Shown here piece by piece: positions 57,937 to 64,000 of a DNA stretch of 64,000 nucleotides. Under the pieces are notes generated by a model that ran no database searches, was not told the DNA's origin, and saw nothing but the letters and a program-made list of their open reading frames with translations. The stretch is from Aestuariimicrobium ganziense (GTDB taxonomy: Bacteria; Actinomycetota; Actinomycetes; Propionibacteriales; Propionibacteriaceae), in the NCBI RefSeq assembly GCF_015352975.1, contig NZ_JACYIZ010000005.1, positions 1-64,000 of the forward strand. Direction: 5' to 3'. The first letter of the stretch is position 1. Each line of letters starts with the position of its first letter. The translations under genes and the position numbers were made by a program.

Positions 57937-58860
57937 CTACGCAGGGGCCTGGCCGGCGCGGGCGAGGGTGACCCGGGCCAACTTCACCCCGGCCTCGTCG
58001 ACCATCTCGTCGTCCACGACGATCGCCCCGACTCCCCCACCGGCTCGGGCACCGGCCTCGCGGTAGGCCTCGACGATCCGGCTGGCCCGCTCGATGTCGG
58101 CCGCGGGCGGGGTGAACACCTCGTTGCCGACGGCGGCCTGGTCGGGGTGCAGCACCCACTTGCCGTCGTAGCCCAGGGCCGCAGCACGGCGAGCCGACGC
58201 CTTGAAGCCCTCGACGTCGCGGATCGCGACGTAGGGCCCGTCGATCGCCTGCAGGTCATGGGCGCGGGCGGCGACCAGGATGCTGGCCAAGGCGTGGTGG
58301 AAGTGGTCGCCGACGTAGCCGGGCAACTCCCCACCGACCGACAACGAACCCATCCCCATCGAGGCCATGTAGTCGCCCGGACCGAAGACCAGCGACTGCA
58401 GCCTCGGGCTGGCGGCGGCGATCTCGGCGACGTGCAGCAGGCCCAGCGCGTCCTCGATCTGCACCTCGATGCCGATCCGTCCGACCTCGAGACCAGCCAC
58501 CTGCTCGAGTTGGGTGAGCACCAGGTCGAGGGCGGTCACCTCGTCGGCACGGGTGGCCTTGGGCAGCACCACCGCGTCGACCCGGTCGCCGGCCTGCCCG
58601 ATCACAGTGGTCAGATCGACCAGGGTGAACGGGGTGCCCCAGTCGTTGACCCGCACGGTGACGGTCGGGGCGGCGAAGCCCTCGTCCGAGCGCAGGGCGG
58701 TCACGATCCGGTCGCGGGCGTCGGCCTTGGCCGAGGGCGCCACCGCGTCCTCGAGGTCGAGGAACAGGCAGTCGACGGCCAGGGTGCGGGCCTTGGCGAT
58801 GAAGCGGTCGGACGATCCGGGCACGGCGAGCACGGTGCGGCGGGGACGAGGGCTGCTCAT
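57937..58860 (-). CDS. CoA ester lyase (CitE/HpcH-HpaI aldolase family)
   Basis: Protein of 307 aa resembling citrate lyase beta subunits and malyl-CoA/citramalyl-CoA lyases. Typical segments are FLDLEDAVAPSAKADARDR, VVLPKATRADEV, EVQIEDALGLLHVAEIA (metal-binding Glu) and the final KWVLHPDQ. Without citrate-lyase alpha and gamma genes nearby, a stand-alone lyase for a hydroxyacyl-CoA is more likely. The ATG at 58860 (MSSPRPRRTVLAVPG) fits the family start; upstream sequence is antisense to another gene. Confidence 0.86.
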   Translation of the reverse strand: MSSPRPRRTVLAVPGSSDRFIAKARTLAVDCLFLDLEDAVAPSAKADARDRIVTALRSDEGFAAPTVTVRVNDWGTPFTLVDLTTVIGQAGDRVDAVVLPKATRADEVTALDLVLTQLEQVAGLEVGRIGIEVQIEDALGLLHVAEIAAASPRLQSLVFGPGDYMASMGMGSLSVGGELPGYVGDHFHHALASILVAARAHDLQAIDGPYVAIRDVEGFKASARRAAALGYDGKWVLHPDQAAVGNEVFTPPAADIERASRIVEAYREAGARAGGGVGAIVVDDEMVDEAGVKLARVTLARAGQAPA

Positions 58861-58983
58861 GGGGTCAGTCTCCCAGATGACCCGGCGCCGATTCCGGGCT
58901 GGGAGGCCCGGACCGGACCCGGCGCAGACGACGCCCCGCCGGGCTCGCTGCCCGGAATCGGCGGCTCGCACTAGATTGGACCG

Positions 58984-60246
58984 GTGAGCTCGTCGATCTT
59001 CATCTCGCGCACCCGGGGTCTGCCGGTGCTCGACGCCTCCGGTGACCCGGTGGGCAAGGTGCGTGACGTGGTCGTGCAGCGCCGCGCCAACCGTCGCGCT
59101 CCCCGCGCCCGCGGCCTGGTGGTCGAACTGATGGGGCGGCGCCGGATCTTCATCCCGATGAACCGGGTGCACGCCATCGACCCCACCCAGGTGGCCATCC
59201 AGGGCACCGTCGACACCCGGGCCTTCCAGCGCCGAAGCGGTGAGCAACTGGTCATCGACGACCTGTTCGACCGCCGCGTCGATCGTCCCGGGCAGGCACC
59301 GTCGCGCATCCACGACGTCGCGATGCGCGAGGTGCGAAGCCGTGAGTGGGAGCTCACCCAGGTGGCACTGCGCGAGGTCACACCGGCCAGCCGGTTCCGG
59401 ATCGGACGCAGCGGGCCGGTCGTCCAGGTGCCCTGGTCACAGATCCCCGAACTCGTCCACACCGCCGAGCAGTCGACCGACCACCTGATGGCGCGGTTGG
59501 CCGACATGAAGCCTGCCGACATCGCCCGCGAACTGCACGACCTGCCCGAGAAACGCCTGGTCGAGGTCGTCCACGCTCTGGACGACGAGCAACTCGCCAA
59601 CGCGATCGAGGAACTGCCCGAGGACGAGCAGGTGGCGCTGATCCAGGCCCTCGAGGTCGAGCGTGCCGCCGACGTGCTCGAGGAGATGGACCCCGACGAC
59701 GCCGCCGACCTGATCAAGGAACTGCCCGAGGCGATCGCCGAGGACCTGCTGCAGCGCATGGAACCCGACGACGCCGAGGACGTGCGTGCCCTGCTGGCCT
59801 ACGACGACTTCACCGCCGGCGCGATGATGACGCCCGAGCCCGTGATCCTGGGCGCCGACGCCACCGTCGCCGACGCCCTCGCGCACGTGCGCGCCGAGGA
59901 CCTGTCGCCGGCGCTGGCCTCGATGGTGTTCATCTGCCGATCACCGCTGGAGACCCCGACCGGGCGCTTCCTGGGGGCGGTGCACACCCAGCGCCTGCTG
60001 CGCGAGCCGCCGTCGGTGCTGGCCGCAGGGCTGGTCGACTCCGGGCTCGAGCCGATGTCACCCGACGACAGCCTGGCCGAGGTGAGCCGGTTCTTCGCCA
60101 CCTACAACCTGGTGGTAGCGCCGGTGGTCGACGGTGATGGACGACTGGTCGGCGCGGTCGCGGTGGACGACGTGCTCGACCACATGCTTCCCGAGGACTG
60201 GCGTGGCGACCAGATGGACGGCACCGACCCCGATGAGTTGTCATGA
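58984..60246 (+). CDS. MgtE N-terminal and CBS domain protein with PRC-barrel-like N terminus
   Basis: Soluble regulator-like protein of 420 aa. Residues 1-80 look like a PRC barrel (LDASGDPVGKVRDVVV); residues 165-275 are an MgtE N-terminal superhelix with repeated ELHDLPEKRLVEVVHAL-type units; then two CBS domains. MgtE transport helices are missing, so it probably senses Mg2+ or nucleotides for a partner. Common in actinobacteria next to DUF1003. TAGATT ends 6 bases before the GTG (leaderless). Confidence 0.85.
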   Translation: MSSSIFISRTRGLPVLDASGDPVGKVRDVVVQRRANRRAPRARGLVVELMGRRRIFIPMNRVHAIDPTQVAIQGTVDTRAFQRRSGEQLVIDDLFDRRVDRPGQAPSRIHDVAMREVRSREWELTQVALREVTPASRFRIGRSGPVVQVPWSQIPELVHTAEQSTDHLMARLADMKPADIARELHDLPEKRLVEVVHALDDEQLANAIEELPEDEQVALIQALEVERAADVLEEMDPDDAADLIKELPEAIAEDLLQRMEPDDAEDVRALLAYDDFTAGAMMTPEPVILGADATVADALAHVRAEDLSPALASMVFICRSPLETPTGRFLGAVHTQRLLREPPSVLAAGLVDSGLEPMSPDDSLAEVSRFFATYNLVVAPVVDGDGRLVGAVAVDDVLDHMLPEDWRGDQMDGTDPDELS

Positions 60247-60740
60247 GTGAGCAGCGTCTCGACACTCCCGGCCGGGTGAGCCGGTTCCGTCGTCCGAAGG
60301 TCTCGCTCGACACCGAGACCTTCGGTCGGTTCGCCGAGTGGGTGGCCCGGGTGATGGGCACCCCGCAGTTTCTGATCTGGATGACGATCTTCGTGATCGT
60401 GTGGGTCGTGTTCAACGTGGTCGGGTTGTTCGGCTTCCGCTGGGACCCCTACCCGTTCATCCTGCTCAACCTGTTCTTCTCGACCCAGGCCAGCTACGCC
60501 GCGCCACTGATCCTGTTGGCCCAGAACCGGCAGGAGGCCCGTGACCGGTTCGCGCTGGACGAGGACCGTCGCGTGGCCGCCCAGACCCGCGCCGACATGG
60601 ACTTCCTGGCCCGCGAGATCGCCAGCATCCGGATGGGCATCGGCGAACTCGCCACCCGCGACTACATCCGCTCGGAGTTGCGTGCCGAGCTGCGCGACCT
60701 GCTGGCCGAGCTCGACCGCCGCGACGACAACGCCGGCTGA
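60243..60740 (+). CDS. DUF1003 membrane protein
   Basis: Protein of 165 aa with two membrane helices (FLIWMTIFVIVWVVFNVVGLF and the following ILLNLFFSTQASYAAPLIL) and a charged coiled-coil C terminus, the DUF1003 layout. Function unknown; in actinobacteria it accompanies the MgtE_N/CBS protein. ATG overlaps the upstream stop by four bases. Confidence 0.88.
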   Translation: MSEQRLDTPGRVSRFRRPKVSLDTETFGRFAEWVARVMGTPQFLIWMTIFVIVWVVFNVVGLFGFRWDPYPFILLNLFFSTQASYAAPLILLAQNRQEARDRFALDEDRRVAAQTRADMDFLAREIASIRMGIGELATRDYIRSELRAELRDLLAELDRRDDNAG

Positions 60741-60774
60741 TCGAGCGTCGTGGGTGTGTACGCTGAGCCCCAGC

Positions 60775-61004
60775 ACCGGCGTCCGACGGGAGACCAAGTA
60801 GCCGGGGGCACTGCTGCACAGAGAACCGCCGTGGCTGAGATGGCGGTGAGCAGACCCCCACGCGAAGACACCTCCCGGAGCCGGGACTGGTTGGCCGCCT
60901 GAGGCCACGAGGTCGGCGTCATGCCGACGAAGGTGTGGTGGCACCGCGATCTGGCCCCCGCCCACACCTCCAGGGCTCCACGCCGAACTGGAGGTGAACT
61001 CCTT
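60775..61004 (+). promoter_or_regulatory. T-box leader (translational type) of aspS2
   Basis: The leader carries the T-box core TGGTGGCACCGCGA (60936-60949), which pairs with uncharged tRNA 3' ends. Upstream lie AGTAG (60797), an AGAGA segment and a stem CTGCT...ACCGCC / GGCGGT...AGCAG (about 60814-60861), resembling stem I. Downstream, CACCTCCAG (60965-60973) is complementary to CTGGAGGTG (60988-60996), which contains the Shine-Dalgarno sequence, so control would be at translation, as in actinobacterial T-boxes. The specifier codon could not be assigned. A TACGCT -10 box lies near 60759. Confidence 0.75.
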
Positions 61005-62327
61005 ATGCAACAACCCGTCCAGACGACGCTGTCGTCCCGACCCCATGCCACGCCCCGCGTGCTCGCTGCCGAGCTCAGTGACTGCCCACCGGGAGCCACG
61101 GTGAGGCTGCAGGGCTGGCTGCATCGTCGCCGCGACCTGTCCCGGGTCAGCTTCCTCATCGTGCGCGACCGCACCGGCCTGGCCCAGGTGGTGCTCACGC
61201 CGGACGAGGCTGCCACCGTGCACGCCTCGGAGGAGTCGGTGCTCGAGGTCACCGGCACCGCCACGGCCAACCCCGCCGCACCCGGAGGTGTCGAGGTCAC
61301 ATCCCCGACCATCACGGTGCTCTCCCCCACCACCGAGGCCACCGGGCTGGAGTTGTGGCGACCCGACCCGGGGGCATCGCTGCCGCAGTTGCTCGACCGG
61401 GCCCCGGTCGCCTGGCGACACCCCCGGCAGAAGGCGTTGTGGGAACTGTCGTCGGCAGCCATGCGTGGCTTCCGACGCGGCATGGAGGCCCAGGGCTCGT
61501 CCGAGATCCAGACCCCGAAGATCGTGGCCAACGCCACCGAGTCGGGCGCCAACGTGTTCAAGCTCGACTACTTCGGCCAGCCGGCCTACCTCGCCCAGTC
61601 GCCGCAGTTCTACAAGCAGCAGATGGTGGGGGTGTTCGAGCGGGTGCACGAGGTTGGTCCGGTGTTTCGCGCCGAGCCCCACGACACCGTGCGCCACTTG
61701 GCCGAGTACGTCTCGCTCGACGCCGAGGTCGGCTTCATCGACGACCACCGCGACGTGCTCGAGGTGCTGCGGCGGACGGTCTCGGCGATGGTGGACGAGG
61801 TGGCGGCGAGCCGCGCTGCACACCTGCTCGGCCTCGAGGTGCCTCAGGTGCCCGAGGAGTTCCCGGTCATCCACTTTCGTGATGCGTTGGCCCTGGTCGG
61901 TGCGCCCGAGGACGAACCTGACCTCGCCCCGGCCCACGAACGGGCGTTGGGTGAGTGGGCGCAGCGCGAGCACGGCTCGCAGTTCGTGGCGGTCGAGGGC
62001 TATCCGATGGTGAGGCGCCCGTTCTACACCCATCCCCAGCCCGACGACCCGCACTGGTCGAACTCGTTCGACCTGCTGTTCCGGGGGCTGGAGTTGGTGA
62101 CCGGGGGCCAGCGGCTGCACCGGCACGCCGACTACCTGGCCGCGATCACTGCCCGTGGCGAGTCACCCGAGGCCTACGCCGACTACCTGCAGGCGTTCGA
62201 GCACGGCATGCCACCCCATGGCGGCTTCGCGATCGGGCTGGAGCGGTTCACCGCGCGGCTGGTGGGGGCCGACAACGTGCGCCGGGTGACCCTGTTCCCG
62301 CGCGATCTGCACCGGGTCAGCCCCTGA
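61005..62327 (+). CDS. aspS2: Archaeal-type aspartyl-tRNA synthetase, probably nondiscriminating
   Basis: Class II aminoacyl-tRNA synthetase of 440 aa, shorter than bacterial AspS (about 590 aa) and without its insertion domain. N-terminal OB fold (VRLQGWLHRRRDLSRVSFL); motif 2 FRAEPHDTVRHLAEY; motif 3 GFAIGLERFTARL. This type usually charges both tRNA-Asp and tRNA-Asn, or serves tRNA-Asn with GatCAB. AsnRS is the main alternative. The ATG at 61005 has GGAGG ten bases upstream inside a T-box sequester hairpin, so expression should rise on tRNA starvation. Confidence 0.87.
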   Translation: MQQPVQTTLSSRPHATPRVLAAELSDCPPGATVRLQGWLHRRRDLSRVSFLIVRDRTGLAQVVLTPDEAATVHASEESVLEVTGTATANPAAPGGVEVTSPTITVLSPTTEATGLELWRPDPGASLPQLLDRAPVAWRHPRQKALWELSSAAMRGFRRGMEAQGSSEIQTPKIVANATESGANVFKLDYFGQPAYLAQSPQFYKQQMVGVFERVHEVGPVFRAEPHDTVRHLAEYVSLDAEVGFIDDHRDVLEVLRRTVSAMVDEVAASRAAHLLGLEVPQVPEEFPVIHFRDALALVGAPEDEPDLAPAHERALGEWAQREHGSQFVAVEGYPMVRRPFYTHPQPDDPHWSNSFDLLFRGLELVTGGQRLHRHADYLAAITARGESPEAYADYLQAFEHGMPPHGGFAIGLERFTARLVGADNVRRVTLFPRDLHRVSP

Positions 62328-62341
62328 TCCTGAGACGGATC

Positions 62342-62421
62342 GTGATGGTTTCGTGCCACGCGATGGCCGGATCGGCCCCGATTCAGTCGATTTCGCCGAT
62401 CGTGTGGCACGAAACCATCAC
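62342..62421. repeat. Long inverted repeat, copy 2
   Basis: Arms of 23 bp at 62342-62364 and 62399-62421, 22 of 23 paired; arm GTGATGGTTTCGTGCCACG... is almost identical to that at 22356. It lies after aspS2 and before mrp. Confidence 0.8.
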
Positions 62422-62466
62422 CGCAGCCCGTTTGCTTACCGCGGCGACCCCGGGTAGACCAGACCC

Positions 62467-63627
62467 ATGACTGACGCGCACCCGCTGCTTCCCTCGATTC
62501 GTGCCTCGCTGCACTCGGTGATCGATCCCGAGATCCGCCGACCGATCACCGACCTGGGCATGGTCGACGCGATCGAGGTGGGCGAGGACGCGAACGTGAC
62601 GGTCACGGTGCTGCTCACCACCCAGGGGTGCCCGCTGCGCAGCACGATCGAGCGTGACGTGGTCAACGCCGTCGGCGCGGTCGAGGGTGTCGAGTCGGTG
62701 CGCGTGGTGATGGGCGTGATGAACGACGAGCAGCGCTCGGCCCTGCGCCAGATGCTGCGTGGCGGCCAGCCCGAGCGGGTGATCCCGTTCGCCGAGCCCG
62801 GCAACCTGACCAAGGTGATCGCCATCGCCTCGGGCAAGGGCGGCGTAGGCAAGTCGTCGCTGACGGTCAACCTGGCCCTCGCCCTGGCCGCACGCGGACG
62901 AAGCGTCGGCGTGCTCGACGCCGACATCTACGGCCACTCCATTCCCGACATGCTCGGCCTGGGCGATGCCCGCCCCACCCCGGTCGACGACATGATCATG
63001 CCGGTGCCCGGCCCTGGCGGGCTCAAGGTGATCAGCGTCGGCATGCTCAAGCCCAGCCGCGACCAGGTGATCGCCTGGCGAGGTCCGATCCTCGACCGGG
63101 CCCTCACCCAGTTGCTGGCCGACGTCTACTGGGGCGACCTGGACTACCTGGTGCTCGACCTGCCCCCCGGCACCGGCGACGTCGCGATGAGCCTGGGCCA
63201 GAAGATTCCCAACTCCGAGGTGCTGGTGGTCACCACCCCGCAGCCGGCGGCCAGTGAGGTCGCCGAGCGCGCCGGCAGCATGGCCGGCATCATGCGCCAG
63301 CGGGTGATCGGTGTGGTCGAGAACATGTCCTACCTCGAGACCGCCTGCCCGCACTGCGAGCAGACCCACCGGGTGGCGCTGTTCGGTGAGGGTGGCGGCC
63401 AGAAGGTGGCCGAGGTGCTCACCGAACGACTCGGTTACGACGTCGACCTGTTGGGCCAGATCCCGCTCGAGCCGGCCCTGCGTGAGGGTGGCGACGCGGG
63501 TGACCCGATCGTGCTGGCAGATCCCGAGTCGGCGTCCGCGCAGGCGATCAGCGCACTGGCTGCCGGCATCGACACCCGCCCGCGTGGGCTGGTGGGCATG
63601 CCGCTGGGCCTCAGCGTCAACGGCTGA
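62467..63627 (+). CDS. mrp: Mrp/NBP35 family Fe-S carrier ATPase
   Basis: P-loop ATPase that carries and delivers iron-sulfur clusters, 386 aa. N-terminal DUF59/MIP18 domain (residues 1-95), then Walker A SGKGGVGKSSL, GVLDADIYGHSIP, VLDLPPGTGD and the cluster-binding CPHC in YLETACPHCEQTH. The order DUF1003-mrp-tatB fits mycobacterial synteny, although aspS2 is inserted here. A TAGACC box ends 6 bases before the ATG. Confidence 0.94.
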   Translation: MTDAHPLLPSIRASLHSVIDPEIRRPITDLGMVDAIEVGEDANVTVTVLLTTQGCPLRSTIERDVVNAVGAVEGVESVRVVMGVMNDEQRSALRQMLRGGQPERVIPFAEPGNLTKVIAIASGKGGVGKSSLTVNLALALAARGRSVGVLDADIYGHSIPDMLGLGDARPTPVDDMIMPVPGPGGLKVISVGMLKPSRDQVIAWRGPILDRALTQLLADVYWGDLDYLVLDLPPGTGDVAMSLGQKIPNSEVLVVTTPQPAASEVAERAGSMAGIMRQRVIGVVENMSYLETACPHCEQTHRVALFGEGGGQKVAEVLTERLGYDVDLLGQIPLEPALREGGDAGDPIVLADPESASAQAISALAAGIDTRPRGLVGMPLGLSVNG

Positions 63628-63651
63628 CGAACCAGAAGTTCGGTGACGAGG

Positions 63652-64000
63652 TCAGGTGGCCTCGTCGTCGAACGGCACCTTGCGGGTCGGGGTCGCCGCG
63701 GCTGCCACGGTCGCGGTCGCACCGTCGGCGGCCAGGTCGGCATCGATCTCGCTGCCGATGCTCTTGAGGTCGGCAGCGTCGGCCTCAAGGTCACCCTTGA
63801 TCTCGGCGAGATCGTCCTTGATCTCCTTGAGCTCTTCCTGCAGGTCGTCGAACAGGTGCTTCTGGATGAACGTCTTGGGGTTCAGGTCGGCCGCGGTGAG
63901 GTGGGCGTACTCGGGGCCCAGTTCGTCCTTGAGCTGGCTGGTCGCCTGGTTGGCGACTCCGCGCAGGAAGTGGACGATCTTGGCCCCCTTGCGCGCCATC
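63652..64000 (-). CDS. tatB: Sec-independent translocase TatB, truncated by the window end
   Basis: The frame runs off the right edge. The visible 115 aa read MARKGAKIVHFLRGVANQAT, then LGPEYAHLTAADLNPKTFIQKH, then a charged coiled coil, matching the cytoplasmic part of actinobacterial TatB. The N-terminal membrane helix is expected beyond base 64000. With TatA and TatC, TatB exports folded twin-arginine proteins. Confidence 0.82.
   Translation of the reverse strand, partial: MARKGAKIVHFLRGVANQATSQLKDELGPEYAHLTAADLNPKTFIQKHLFDDLQEELKEIKDDLAEIKGDLEADAADLKSIGSEIDADLAADGATATVAAAATPTRKVPFDDEAT

Noticed and set aside
60775..61004. Metabolite riboswitch (TPP, cobalamin or SAM type) before aspS2
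   Set aside because: The T-box core and Shine-Dalgarno sequester helix explain the conserved-looking parts, and no TPP or cobalamin box sequence is seen.

Overview
The window is about 64 kb of very GC-rich DNA from an actinomycete. Support comes from GC-biased codon use, an actinobacterial gene order, GlnR-type operators, and many start codons placed 6 to 7 bases after a TAnnnT -10 box (the leaderless pattern common in Actinomycetota). The presence of an archaeal-type AspRS gene and the repeat families lean towards Propionibacteriales/Propionibacteriaceae, but that placement is an inference I hold only weakly. There are no rRNA or tRNA genes that I can see, no CRISPR array, and no transposase or prophage structural genes.

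Backbone. Two blocks that are syntenic in many actinobacteria (for example Mycobacterium) can be followed. The first is sucB (5' truncated by the window edge) - lipB - lipA - DUF4191 membrane protein - RDD membrane protein - glnA (16.6 kb) - glnE (36.9-39.9 kb) - glnA2 (40.8-42.2 kb), so lipoylation of 2-oxoacid dehydrogenases sits beside nitrogen assimilation. GlnA keeps the adenylylation motif that GlnE acts on, and both glnA and glnA2 have GlnR-like boxes. The second is pepP - corA - stress protein - MgtE_N/CBS protein - DUF1003 - mrp - tatB (53-64 kb; tatB is cut by the window end). Between them lie map, rnpB (RNase P RNA), an RNB nuclease, a zinc-ribbon coiled-coil protein and a histidine phosphatase.

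Accessory insertions. The first block is interrupted twice. At 5.5-14.1 kb there are an ABC-F protein, an acyltransferase, a MATE exporter and a sugar-type catabolic set (sugar-phosphate isomerase/epimerase, SDR, ROK regulator, Gfo/Idh oxidoreductase). At 18.1-36.9 kb, between glnA and glnE, is a mosaic island: an AAC(3)-family acetyltransferase bracketed by two related hairpins, a GH63/MGH1-like glycosidase, an SDR, an esterase, three decayed genes (a twice frameshifted lipoprotein, an Excalibur fragment and an N-terminally truncated ion channel joined head to head), a NERD protein, a three-gene operon of unknown protein + MoxR ATPase + VWA/DUF2201 protein, a three-domain protein (DUF7662-like, DUF6884-like, GIY-YIG) of lower GC, a DUF2075 helicase remnant, a NYN/OST-HTH protein, a GH92 mannosidase and a small C39-like protein.

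Candidate new biology. The strongest leads are (i) the divergent pair at 26.2-31.3 kb, the MoxR/VWA/unknown operon and the DUF7662-DUF6884-GIY-YIG protein, next to a helicase remnant; (ii) four tandem DUF2510 membrane proteins (42.3-45.9 kb) divergent from glnA2, whose juxtamembrane linker is far better conserved than the rest; (iii) a translational T-box leader in front of the archaeal-type aspS2; (iv) several families of palindromic repeats, some bracketing single accessory genes and some inserted in frame inside the GH92 gene; and (v) a leaderless 11-codon upstream ORF whose stop overlaps the start of the MATE gene.
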